Assembly: GCA_963558655.1 (NCBI GenBank)
Contig: CAUWHJ010000028.1
Location: 1 to 23,871, forward strand
Source: UMGS1590 sp963558655
GTDB taxonomy: Bacteria; Bacillota; Peptococcia; Peptococcales; Peptococcaceae
DNA length: 23,871 bases
Reading direction: 5' to 3'
A program made the translations under genes and the position numbers. Shown in pieces: positions 1-7,703 of the stretch (positions within the stretch are counted from its first letter, which is position 1; each line of letters opens with the position of its first letter). A model generated the notes under the pieces. It had not been told where the DNA came from. It searched no databases and saw only the letters and a list, made by a program, of their open reading frames with translations.

Positions 1-520
1 ATCGGGATTTTACGAGCTCATCTAATAATTTCAACTGATATTTTTTCTTTTCTATCAATTCATCAACACTAATTAAATGAGCTGCCATCTTTTTTTGAGT
101 TTCCAACGAATACATCTGAATTGGAATTTCTTCTAAAATATCATATTTTAAATTATCACGTACACTTCCTGTAGCGTAAGCTTTAATATATGCTCGTGCT
201 ACATCACTTTTCAAATAACTTAACAGAAAATCTGGATCGATTTCTTCATTCACACTAAACACAACATACAATGGGCTAACGATTACTTTATCCTCACATT
301 TTTGATAATCGATCGATCCAACGTTGATTCTGGACGGATTGTATGCAAAATATCCTTGCGGAACAATTTTATACGTCGTTTTGTTTTTGCTGGCCACATC
401 TTTACTAAAATATCCTGTGCAAAAGCCCTTGTCATTTGTCACGCTATAGACAGGAATATCTTCATCATTTTTGTTTTTAACGGCATATTCTTTGATATAG
501 TTCCCCAATTTCACCTTCAT
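1..520 (-). CDS. hsdS: Type I restriction-modification specificity subunit HsdS, 3' part beyond the window
   Basis: This is the DNA-recognition subunit of a type I restriction-modification complex; it chooses the target sequence for the HsdM methylase and any HsdR partner. I read 173 codons without a stop from the ATG at 520-518 to the left edge. The first target-recognition domain ends around YNPSRINVGS (residues 60-69). The central conserved block ATGSVRDNL (116-124) follows, then a long charged helix (about 139-173) of the kind that spaces the two recognition domains. The start overlaps the hsdM stop as ATGA (517-520), so the two genes are translationally coupled. By hand count this stretch is 171 G/C in 520 bases (33%), much lower than hsdM, which suggests exchanged specificity sequence. 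The second recognition domain would lie outside the window. Confidence 0.9.
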   Translation of the reverse strand, partial: MKVKLGNYIKEYAVKNKNDEDIPVYSVTNDKGFCTGYFSKDVASKNKTTYKIVPQGYFAYNPSRINVGSIDYQKCEDKVIVSPLYVVFSVNEEIDPDFLLSYLKSDVARAYIKAYATGSVRDNLKYDILEEIPIQMYSLETQKKMAAHLISVDELIEKKKYQLKLLDELVKSR

Positions 521-2049
521 AACATCGCCTCCAGTTCATCCAATCCCCTGTCGATCTCTTCCTCCAGCGCACGCAGCTCTGCGAGAATCTCACTGGTTGG
601 CGGATATTCCACGGGCACGTACTCGATCTTTTTATATTTATTGATCGAGAGATCATAGCCATTTTCCACAATTTCCTGCTTTGGCACCATAAAGCTCTGC
701 TCGGTGCGCTCGCGCTGAGCTTCGGCATCGAGATTCTTGAAACGGGCGATGATGTCTGGAATATCGTTGTCGTCGATTTCCGAGCGTTTGTCGTCGAGGC
801 TGCGTCCGTCGGCTTTCATATCGTAGAACCAGACGTTTTCTGTGCCGCCAGCGCCGGTTTTCGTAAACACGAGCACCGCGGTGGAAACACCGGCGTAGGG
901 CTTAAACACACCACTTGGCATAGAGATGACGGCGCGCAGCTGATGATTTTCCACCAGCTCTTTGCGAATAGATTTATGTGCTTTAGAAGAGCCAAAGAGC
1001 ACACCATCAGGAACGATGCAGGCGCATTGCCCGCCCTTTTTGAGCATGCGCAGAAAAAGCGCAAGGAAAAGCAGCTCGGTTTTCTTAGTATTGGTGACAG
1101 CTTTGAGGTCGTCGTTGATGCTCTCGGCGTCGATCGTGCCTTTGAATGGCGGATTGGCGAGACAAATCGTGAAGCGTTCACTGATCTGGTTCTGCTTGGA
1201 GACGCTATCACGATAGTCGATGTTTGGATGGCTGATGGAGTGCAGCATCAGATTCATCGCAGAGATACGCAGCATGGTACGGTCGGTGTCAAAACCGGTG
1301 AACATCGGCCCTTCAAAATGATCCCATTGCTCGCTGGTCATGGAATCTTCGTGGTGTTCGCGCACATATTCCGCAGCAGCAACGAGAAAACCCGCAGTGC
1401 CACAAGCTGGATCGCAGATCTCATCATCCGGCGTTGGCGCTAGAAGCTCCACCATCATTTTGATAATATGCGATGGCGTGCGGAACTGGCCATTTTGCCC
1501 GGCGGTGGAGAGCTTACCGAGCATGTACTCGTAGAGATCGCCCTGCATGTCTTCCGTTTGCAGATCGTTGGTGTAGATGTCTTCCAGTCCGGTGATAATC
1601 TTCTGCAGCACCTGCGGCGTTGGGATGAGAAACATGGCATCGCTCATATAGCGCGCAAATGCCGTCTGTTCTTCGGCTGTTTCAAAACCGTCACCCTCCG
1701 CCACGATCATCTCGCCATGCGCATCAAAATCCGGCAGCTGACCGCCGTGGATATTTTTAATCGCCGGGAACACGCGCTGTGAAATGATATCATAAATCTC
1801 TCGAGGGTCACGGTCCTTAAACTTACTCCAGCGCATCGCTTGTCCAGCAACGGACTGTGGGAAAATCTTTGGCAGAGATTCGCCAGTCATTGCCTCAAAT
1901 TCTTCGGTTTCCAGTTCTTTTTCATCCAACGAGCGGATAAACATCAGATAAGTAAGCTGCTCAATGACGGTCAGAGGATTGGTGATGCCGCCCGCCCAAA
2001 TATCCGTCCATATTTTATCCACTTTATTTTTAATCGTTCCAGTGATCAT
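517..2049 (-). CDS. hsdM: Type I restriction-modification DNA adenine methyltransferase subunit HsdM
   Basis: HsdM transfers a methyl group from S-adenosylmethionine to adenine within the site selected by HsdS. The 510-residue length is normal for the family. The N-terminal helical HsdM_N domain (about 1-150, starting MITGTIKNKVDKIW) is followed by the methylase domain, with SAM-binding motif I DPACGTAGF (213-221) and catalytic motif IV NPPF (299-302) of the N6-adenine type. A GGAGG at 2056-2060 supports the ATG at 2049. The gene overlaps hsdS by four bases. No hsdR lies upstream; the next gene to the right is ychF on the other strand. A restriction subunit, if present, must be left of the window. 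The frame is intact, so the methylase is probably functional. Confidence 0.96.
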   Translation of the reverse strand: MITGTIKNKVDKIWTDIWAGGITNPLTVIEQLTYLMFIRSLDEKELETEEFEAMTGESLPKIFPQSVAGQAMRWSKFKDRDPREIYDIISQRVFPAIKNIHGGQLPDFDAHGEMIVAEGDGFETAEEQTAFARYMSDAMFLIPTPQVLQKIITGLEDIYTNDLQTEDMQGDLYEYMLGKLSTAGQNGQFRTPSHIIKMMVELLAPTPDDEICDPACGTAGFLVAAAEYVREHHEDSMTSEQWDHFEGPMFTGFDTDRTMLRISAMNLMLHSISHPNIDYRDSVSKQNQISERFTICLANPPFKGTIDAESINDDLKAVTNTKKTELLFLALFLRMLKKGGQCACIVPDGVLFGSSKAHKSIRKELVENHQLRAVISMPSGVFKPYAGVSTAVLVFTKTGAGGTENVWFYDMKADGRSLDDKRSEIDDNDIPDIIARFKNLDAEAQRERTEQSFMVPKQEIVENGYDLSINKYKKIEYVPVEYPPTSEILAELRALEEEIDRGLDELEAML

Positions 2050-2123
2050 AACGATCCTCCATTATATCTTTTTACGCGACGATTCTTCATCATAGAATCT
2101 GTCCATGGTTTTATTCACTCACC

Positions 2124-2132
2124 AGTATATCA
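2124..2132 (-). promoter_or_regulatory. Candidate extended -10 promoter of hsdM-hsdS
   Basis: On the minus strand a TGA precedes TATACT (2129-2124), an extended -10 arrangement. No good -35 is visible at 17 bases. The leader to the hsdM ATG would be about 65-70 bases and contains a 14-codon open frame (ATG at 2106, TAA at 2064-2062). A closer TATAAT at 2066-2061 is too near the Shine-Dalgarno sequence to serve. Confidence 0.45.
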
Positions 2133-2216
2133 TAAATGCGCTAAAATTGTTATTCTTTGACAGCGCTGTTGCAGCTTTCTTCAAAAACAAACAGCCCCAG
2201 CCACAATCCCCAAGCC

Positions 2217-2245
2217 TTGAGAAAATCGCCATTTAATGCTATAAT
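2217..2245 (+). promoter_or_regulatory. Promoter of ychF
   Basis: TTGAGA at 2217-2222 is separated by 17 bases from a perfect TATAAT at 2240-2245. The predicted start near 2252 leaves a leader of about 46 bases ending in AAGGAG (2281-2286) ahead of the ychF ATG. Confidence 0.75.
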
Positions 2246-2297
2246 TCAAGCATTGTAACTGAAATCAATCATTAAATCCAAAGGAGTTGTCATATAA

Positions 2298-3389
2298 ATG
2301 AAATTAGGCATCGTTGGGCTTCCTAACGTTGGGAAAAGTACGCTGTTTAACAGCATCACAAAGGCAGGTGCAGAATCGGCCAACTATCCATTCTGCACGA
2401 TTGATCCAAACGTCGGCGTTGTTGCTGTGCCTGACAAACGCCTTGGCGTTTTAGCAGAAATCTCCAAAAGTCAGAAAGTGATTCCGGCCTCCATCGAATT
2501 CGTGGATATTGCCGGTTTGGTCAAAGGGGCATCTCACGGCGAAGGGTTGGGCAATCAGTTTCTCTCCAACATTCGCGAATGTGATGCCATTGTCCATGTT
2601 GTGCGCTGTTTTGAGGACACCAACGTCATCCATGTAGACGGCAGCATTGATCCTATCCGTGACATCGAAACCATCAATCTGGAATTGATTTTCGCAGATA
2701 TGGAAGTGGTGGAACGCCGTATGCAAAAAACCGCCAAAGGTGCAAAAACCAATGATAAAAAGTTGCTCTGCGAAGACAATATGCTCAAGCGTCTCTACCC
2801 ACATCTTGAAGCAGGCAACAGCGCGCGCACCTTTGTCTGCAAAGACGAAGAAGAGCAGTTCTATTTCAATCAAATGAATCTGCTCACCGCTAAGCCAATC
2901 CTTTATGCAGCCAATGTTAACGAAGACGATGCCGCTGAAGGCAATGCCATGGTGGACGCGGTACGCGATTTTGCTGCTAAAGAAGGCTCCGAAGTGTTCG
3001 TGATTTGCGCTGAAATTGAAAATGAAATTGCACAGCTCGACCCTGAGGAAGCCGCTGAATTTCTTGAATCTCTGGGGCTTGCCGAAAGCGGGCTTGACCG
3101 TTTGGTGGCAGCATCTTATAAGCTTTTAGGGCTTATCAGCTATCTCACCACCGGCGAAAAAGAAACGCGTGCCTGGACGATCACCAATGGCACCAAGGCA
3201 CCTCAAGCTGCTGGTAAAATCCACTCCGATTTTGAACGTGGCTTCATTCGTGCCGAAGTGGTCAGCTATGATGACTTTGTCACTTGTGGCAACTATGCAG
3301 CTGCCCGCGAAGCAGGCAAGATTCGTCTCGAAGGGAAAGAATACGTCGTTAAAGATGGCGACATCATTGAATTTCTTTTTAATGTATAA
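2298..3389 (+). CDS. ychF: Ribosome-associated ATPase YchF (Obg family)
   Basis: YchF is a cytoplasmic P-loop NTPase of the TRAFAC class that binds ribosomes and, unlike its Obg relatives, prefers ATP; it is linked to stress responses. The 363 residues match the family length. P-loop GLPNVGKST is at 7-15, the G3 motif DIAG at 70-73, and the G4 position reads NVNE (206-209) rather than NKxD, the substitution known to give ATP preference. A coiled-coil arm lies between G3 and G4, and the C-terminal TGS domain ends with DGDIIEFLFNV. AAGGAG at 2281-2286 precedes the ATG by 11 bases. It is a single-gene unit with its own promoter and terminator. Confidence 0.97.
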   Translation: MKLGIVGLPNVGKSTLFNSITKAGAESANYPFCTIDPNVGVVAVPDKRLGVLAEISKSQKVIPASIEFVDIAGLVKGASHGEGLGNQFLSNIRECDAIVHVVRCFEDTNVIHVDGSIDPIRDIETINLELIFADMEVVERRMQKTAKGAKTNDKKLLCEDNMLKRLYPHLEAGNSARTFVCKDEEEQFYFNQMNLLTAKPILYAANVNEDDAAEGNAMVDAVRDFAAKEGSEVFVICAEIENEIAQLDPEEAAEFLESLGLAESGLDRLVAASYKLLGLISYLTTGEKETRAWTITNGTKAPQAAGKIHSDFERGFIRAEVVSYDDFVTCGNYAAAREAGKIRLEGKEYVVKDGDIIEFLFNV

Positions 3390-3405
3390 TAATATAATAA
3401 AAAAA

Positions 3406-3445
3406 CCGAGAGCATCTCTAAAAAGATGTCTTTCGGCTTTTTTTT
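3406..3445 (+). terminator. Rho-independent terminator of ychF
   Basis: A 12-bp stem with one bulged base (CCGAGAGCATCT against AGATGTCTTTCGG), with loop CTAAAA, is followed by eight T residues (3438-3445). It begins 17 bases after the ychF stop. Confidence 0.88.
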
Positions 3446-3480
3446 ATGTTCTCATTGCTTATTATTACTTATTACATAAG

Positions 3481-3514
3481 AAAACAGCGACTTTTGAAAA
3501 GCCGCTGTTTTTTT
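3481..3514 (-). terminator. Terminator of prfB, probably bidirectional
   Basis: CAGCG (3485-3489) and CGCTG (3503-3507) form the base of a hairpin two bases beyond the prfB stop region. In the minus-strand RNA the internal position is a G-U pair, giving an almost uninterrupted stem followed by TTTT. On the plus strand the stem has one mismatch but is followed by seven T residues, so it may also back up the ychF terminator. Confidence 0.7.
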
Positions 3515-3516
3515 AT

Positions 3517-4644
3517 TTACTTATTCTGCTGATTGTAAGCCAACTGCTTGGCTGCCTGTTGCTTGAGCCAGGCATTGATAAATTCATCAATTTCGCCATC
3601 CATAACAGCGCCCACATTCCCTTTTTCAAAGTTGGTACGATGGTCTTTAACAAGGGTGTATGGATGGAACACATAGGAGCGAATCTGAGAACCCCAGCCG
3701 ATTTCCTGCTGTTCACCCTGCAAGCGCGCAATTTCCGCTTCCTGTTGTTTGATTTTTTCTTCAACCAAACGAGAGGTCAACATCTTCATAGCCGTTGCAC
3801 GGTTTTGAATCTGAGAACGCTCGTTCTGGCACTGCACAACAATGCCCGTTGGAATATGCGTAATACGCACCGCAGATTCTGTCTTATTAACGTGCTGACC
3901 ACCGGCACCACTGGAACGATAAGTGTCCACCTTGAGGTCTTTATCGTCAATTTCAATGGTTGTATCGTTTTCTACTTCCGGCATCACTTCCACCGCAGAG
4001 AAAGACGTGTGGCGGCGACCAGACGCATCAAATGGAGAAATACGCACCATACGATGCACACCTTTTTCGCTCTTCAAGTAGCCGTAAGCATTTTCGCCGC
4101 TAATCTGCAAGGTGACGCTCTTAATCCCTGCTTCATCGCCATCAAGATAATCCAGCACATCAGCCTTGTAGCCATGGCGTTCTGCCCAACGCACATACAT
4201 ACGATAGAGCATTTCCGCCCAGTCCTGACTTTCCGTGCCACCGGCACCGGGATGGATCGAGAGAATGGCGTTGTTATCATCGTATTCACCATTAAGAATG
4301 GTTTCTAACTCGAAAGCGTCCAATTCAGTGCCAATTTCTTCTAAGGTAGCAACAATATCCTGCTCAAGGTCGGCATCGCTTTCTTCTTTGGCCAGTTCAA
4401 TCATCACTTCCAAATCGTCCATCTTACCGGCCAAACGGTTGTAATGATCCACCTTGCTTTCCAGACGCTTCTTTTCTTGCATGATGGTTTGTCCGGCTTC
4501 TGGATCGTTCCAAAAATCCGGCGCAGAGATAATATCGTCAATCTCTGCAATGCGCTTTTTGCGCCCTTCAAGATCCAGGGATTCACTCAAATCTTTCAAT
4601 GTTTCCTTTGCCTCTTCAAAGGCTTTGTGTGTTTCATAGTCCAT
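3517..4644 (-). CDS. prfB: Peptide chain release factor 2, encoded without the programmed frameshift
   Basis: RF2 recognises UGA and UAA stop codons and triggers peptide release. I start it at the ATG at 4644, which follows AAAGGAG (4652-4658) by a normal distance; an in-frame start further upstream would lie across the secA-prfB hairpin. The 375-residue protein has the stop-codon motif SPF at 203-205 (VRISPFDASGRRH) and the catalytic GGQ at 248-250. In many bacteria RF2 is autoregulated by a +1 frameshift at CTT TGA C near codon 25. Here the equivalent codons 23-24 (4578-4573) are CTG GAT and the frame is continuous, so this control is absent. It follows secA on the same strand, a common Bacillota order. 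Confidence 0.96.
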   Translation of the reverse strand: MDYETHKAFEEAKETLKDLSESLDLEGRKKRIAEIDDIISAPDFWNDPEAGQTIMQEKKRLESKVDHYNRLAGKMDDLEVMIELAKEESDADLEQDIVATLEEIGTELDAFELETILNGEYDDNNAILSIHPGAGGTESQDWAEMLYRMYVRWAERHGYKADVLDYLDGDEAGIKSVTLQISGENAYGYLKSEKGVHRMVRISPFDASGRRHTSFSAVEVMPEVENDTTIEIDDKDLKVDTYRSSGAGGQHVNKTESAVRITHIPTGIVVQCQNERSQIQNRATAMKMLTSRLVEEKIKQQEAEIARLQGEQQEIGWGSQIRSYVFHPYTLVKDHRTNFEKGNVGAVMDGEIDEFINAWLKQQAAKQLAYNQQNK

Positions 4645-4666
4645 ATTCCTACTCCTTTGTTTTATC

Positions 4667-4698
4667 AAAAAGACAAAGCCGGCCACACCAGCTTTGTC
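4667..4698 (-). terminator. Intrinsic-terminator-like hairpin between secA and prfB
   Basis: In minus-strand RNA an 11-bp stem (GACAAAGCTGG with CCGGCTTTGTC, one G-U) closes a five-base loop and is followed by five U residues at 4671-4667. It lies between the secA stop (4712) and the prfB ATG (4644). Only about 22 bases separate the U-run from the prfB start, which leaves no room for a separate promoter. It probably acts as a partial terminator that lowers prfB relative to secA, or as an mRNA end-stabilising structure. Confidence 0.72.
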
Positions 4699-4711
4699 TC
4701 ATTATTCTTCA

Positions 4712-7366
4712 TTACGCGTTTTTACCGCAGCAATGTTTGTACTTCTTGCCACTACCACATGGGCAAGGGTCGTTACGACCAACTTTCTTTACGGTAATCG
4801 GTTTCTTTTTTGCCGGTTCTTCATCGCCGTGGCGTGCATTCAGAATATCGGTACGTTCTTCCTTCGTTTCTTCCTGTTGAACCTCTTCCTGACGGCGAAT
4901 CGTCACTGCAAAGAGCATACGAATCGTGTCATACTGAATGTTATAGGTCATTTCATTGAACATATCGAAGGATTCATTACGATATTCGTCAATCGGCTTA
5001 TGCTGACCATAAGCACGCAAACCAATCCCCTGACGCATTTGGTCCATCGCATCAAGGTGATTCATCCAGTTCAAATCAACATTGCGTAAAAGAATGTTAC
5101 GTTCAAAATCATGGAAGATGGCTTCGCCGATTTCCGCTTCTTTTTCCGCATAGCGTGCATGAGCTTTTTCCTTGAGTTGGTCACGCACTTCTTCGCTCGC
5201 CATATTCGGGAAGTTTGAAGTGTCCACCCCACCTGGGAAATTGAAAATTTCCATCAGGCGCAAGGTCAGCTGGTCAAGATTCCACGCTTCCGGATACGTT
5301 TCGCCGTGAGCCGCTTCATCGCACACCGTATCCACCAAGCGGTCAATCATAGCGCCGATACTTTCCGCCATATTGCGCCCCTCAAGAACCTGGCGACGTT
5401 GAGCATAAATAATCTCACGCTGACGATTCATAACATCATCATATTCAAGAATGTTTTTACGCGCTTCAAAGTTGCGTGCTTCAACACGTTTCTGAGCATT
5501 TTCAATGGTGCGGCTGACCATGCGGTTTTCAATCGGCATCTCATCATTCATGCCCACTTTATCCATAATAGCAGGCAACGTTTCAGCACCGAAACGACGC
5601 ATCAAATCATCTTCCAGTGAGATGTAGAACTGCGTATAACCAGGGTCCCCCTGACGGCCGCTTCGACCACGCAGCTGGTTATCAATACGACGTGCCTCAT
5701 GGCGTTCTGTACCGATGATGTAAAGACCGCCTTCGTCAACCACACGCTGATGGTCGTCTTCGCACATAGCCTTGGCGGTTTCCATAGCTTCGCGGTGCAT
5801 CTCCGGTGTGATGTCCTCTTCATTCTTGTGCTCTTTATGAAGAATCTCATCGGCTAAAAGCGACGGATTGCCGCCAAGGATAATGTCGGTACCACGGCCA
5901 GCCATGTTGGTGGCAATGGTTACGCTCTTTTCTTTACCAGCCTGAGCAACAATCATGGCTTCCTGTTCATGATATTTTGCATTCAATACCTTATGTGGCA
6001 CGCCACGCTTGTTAAGAATGTCGGAAAGACGTTCACTCTTTTCAATGGATACCGTCCCAACCAGCACAGGCTGCCCTTTAGCGTAGAGTTCTGCAACCTT
6101 ATCAGCCACAGCTTCAAATTTACCGTTTTCGGTACGATAGATGATGTCTGGTGCATCCACACGCGCAACAGGCTTATTCGTTGGCACAATAACAACGTCC
6201 ATGCCATAAATGGCACGAAATTCGTCTTCTTCCGTCTTTGCTGTACCAGTCATACCAGCCAGTTTTTTATACATACGGAAATAGTTCTGGAAGGTGATGG
6301 TTGCCAACGTTTGGCTTTCCTTTTCAATGTTGACGCCTTCCTTCGCCTCAATGGCTTGATGCAACCCTTCGCTGTAACGACGGCCATACATGAGACGACC
6401 GGTAAATTCATCGACAATGATAACTTCGCCATTCTGCACCACATAGTCACGGTCGCGCTTCATCAAAACCTGTGCTTTCAGTGCCTGGTTCACGTGATGC
6501 GCCAATTCCATGTTGGCTTCATCGGTCAGATTGTCGATGCCAAGAAGTTTTTCAACGTGCTTTGTACCTTCTTCTGTCAAAGCAACAGTCTTCAATTTTT
6601 CATCGAAGGTATAATCTTCTTCGTTCTTTAACTGACGAACAACCCCCACCATTGGTGTGTAGAGGTCCTTTGCTTTGGCAGCAGGGCCAGAAATAATCAG
6701 CGGCGTACGCGCCTCATCAATGAGGATCGAGTCCACTTCATCGACAATGGCAAAATTTAATGGACGCTGCACCATGTTGCGTTCGTGCATCACCATGTTG
6801 TCACGCAAATAGTCAAAGCCAAATTCATTATTGGTGCCATAGGTGATGTCGCAGTTGTAGGCATCTTTACGCTGCACATAGTCCAAACCATGCACAATCA
6901 GCCCCACACTCATTCCCAGGAAATTGTACAATGGCGAAAGCTGTTCAGCGTCACGGCGTGCCAAATAATCGTTGACAGTGACAACGTGCACACCTTTGCC
7001 TTCCAATGCGTTCAAATAAACAGGGCAAGTAGCAACCAGTGTTTTCCCTTCACCAGTTTTCATCTCGGCAATACGCCCTTCATGAAGCACATGACCACCC
7101 ATGATCTGCACATCGAAATGACGCAGCCCCAGTACACGGTCAGACGCTTCGCGCACAACCGCAAACGCTTCTGCCATGATGTCATTGAGGGTTTCACCCT
7201 TAGCCAAACGCTCCTTAAACTCCTGCGTTTTAGCCGCCAATGCTTCGTCGGAAAGCTCTCTGAACGGCTTGTCATACTGATTAACCTGAGCGGCAAATTT
7301 TTCCAGTTTTTTAACGTCTTTCTTATTGTCATCCAATACTTTTTTCAACCAAGTATCAATACCCAA
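4712..7366 (-). CDS. secA: Preprotein translocase ATPase SecA
   Basis: SecA is the motor that drives unfolded preproteins through the SecYEG channel at the inner face of the membrane. With a TTG start at 7366 the protein has 884 residues and begins LGIDTWLKKVLDDNKKDVKK, a normal SecA N-terminus. Walker A MKTGEGKT falls at 102-109; DEVDSILIDEA (Walker B), the preprotein cross-linking region and helicase motif AGRGTD follow. The C-terminus carries the zinc/SecB-binding tail CPCGSGKKYKHCC. AAAGAG lies about eight bases before this TTG. A second in-frame TTG at 7426 would add 20 residues but has no Shine-Dalgarno sequence. The gene precedes prfB, with hpf nearby but facing the other way. Confidence 0.96.
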   Translation of the reverse strand: MGIDTWLKKVLDDNKKDVKKLEKFAAQVNQYDKPFRELSDEALAAKTQEFKERLAKGETLNDIMAEAFAVVREASDRVLGLRHFDVQIMGGHVLHEGRIAEMKTGEGKTLVATCPVYLNALEGKGVHVVTVNDYLARRDAEQLSPLYNFLGMSVGLIVHGLDYVQRKDAYNCDITYGTNNEFGFDYLRDNMVMHERNMVQRPLNFAIVDEVDSILIDEARTPLIISGPAAKAKDLYTPMVGVVRQLKNEEDYTFDEKLKTVALTEEGTKHVEKLLGIDNLTDEANMELAHHVNQALKAQVLMKRDRDYVVQNGEVIIVDEFTGRLMYGRRYSEGLHQAIEAKEGVNIEKESQTLATITFQNYFRMYKKLAGMTGTAKTEEDEFRAIYGMDVVIVPTNKPVARVDAPDIIYRTENGKFEAVADKVAELYAKGQPVLVGTVSIEKSERLSDILNKRGVPHKVLNAKYHEQEAMIVAQAGKEKSVTIATNMAGRGTDIILGGNPSLLADEILHKEHKNEEDITPEMHREAMETAKAMCEDDHQRVVDEGGLYIIGTERHEARRIDNQLRGRSGRQGDPGYTQFYISLEDDLMRRFGAETLPAIMDKVGMNDEMPIENRMVSRTIENAQKRVEARNFEARKNILEYDDVMNRQREIIYAQRRQVLEGRNMAESIGAMIDRLVDTVCDEAAHGETYPEAWNLDQLTLRLMEIFNFPGGVDTSNFPNMASEEVRDQLKEKAHARYAEKEAEIGEAIFHDFERNILLRNVDLNWMNHLDAMDQMRQGIGLRAYGQHKPIDEYRNESFDMFNEMTYNIQYDTIRMLFAVTIRRQEEVQQEETKEERTDILNARHGDEEPAKKKPITVKKVGRNDPCPCGSGKKYKHCCGKNA

Positions 7367-7441
7367 TCTATTCACTCTTTTCTGTTTGATTCGTTCATCT
7401 TGCTTATCAGGTACTCTGTTTTTCAAATTTATACTTTTTCA

Positions 7442-7466
7442 CATCATGAACCATACGCTCATGATG
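7442..7466. repeat. Inverted repeat in the secA leader
   Basis: CATCATGA (7442-7449) and TCATGATG (7459-7466) form a perfect 8-bp inverted repeat with a nine-base gap. It lies in the untranslated leader between the predicted secA promoter and the TTG start. It could fold as an mRNA hairpin or serve as an operator; no U-run follows, so it is not a terminator. The roughly 340 bases between the secA and arsR starts otherwise hold only the two promoters and the arsR operator listed here. Confidence 0.5.
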
Positions 7467-7488
7467 GAACGGTCCATTCAACCAATTT

Positions 7489-7516
7489 ATTATACCACAT
7501 GGCAATGAAAACTCAA
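7489..7516 (-). promoter_or_regulatory. Promoter of secA
   Basis: TTGAGT (7516-7511), a 16-base spacer and a perfect TATAAT (7494-7489) preceded by TGG, an extended -10. The leader to the TTG start is about 115 bases, long for a housekeeping gene. Confidence 0.7.
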
Positions 7517-7609
7517 ATAAATATCAGCGTCTTCACACATCGTCATCAATTCTCCATGAGCTTGTTAATAATTTTTTAGTAAATCGTTTAATATTCTTAA
7601 AAACAAATA

Positions 7610-7638
7610 TTGTATTTTTCTAAAAAGTCGTTTATAAT
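7610..7638 (+). promoter_or_regulatory. Promoter of the arsR-type gene
   Basis: TTGTAT (7610-7615), a 17-base spacer and TATAAT (7633-7638). Transcription would start near 7645, just before the 26-base dyad at 7662-7687. Confidence 0.62.
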
Positions 7639-7661
7639 AAAAATAGTTATAGGAGCTATAA

Positions 7662-7687
7662 GTCAAGTTTGCTCCAGCGCGCTTGAC
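7662..7687. promoter_or_regulatory. 12-2-12 dyad, probable ArsR-family autoregulatory operator
   Basis: The sequence reads GTCAAG-N3-GCT-N2-AGC-N3-CTTGAC: two 12-base half sites with nine matched positions each, separated by two bases. This is the classical geometry of ArsR/SmtB operators. It sits between the predicted transcription start and the Shine-Dalgarno sequence (7689-7695) of the regulator, so binding would block elongation. As RNA it could also form a stem next to the ribosome-binding site. Confidence 0.6.
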
Positions 7688-7703
7688 GAAGGAGGTATTC
7701 ACA

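Noticed and set aside
2061..2066. TATAAT on the minus strand as the hsdM promoter
   Set aside because: A start from it would fall within the Shine-Dalgarno sequence, giving no usable leader.
3169..4308. A 379-codon open frame on the plus strand running from ychF across the terminators into prfB antisense
   Set aside because: It crosses two terminators and overlaps two clear genes; the translation resembles no protein family I know.
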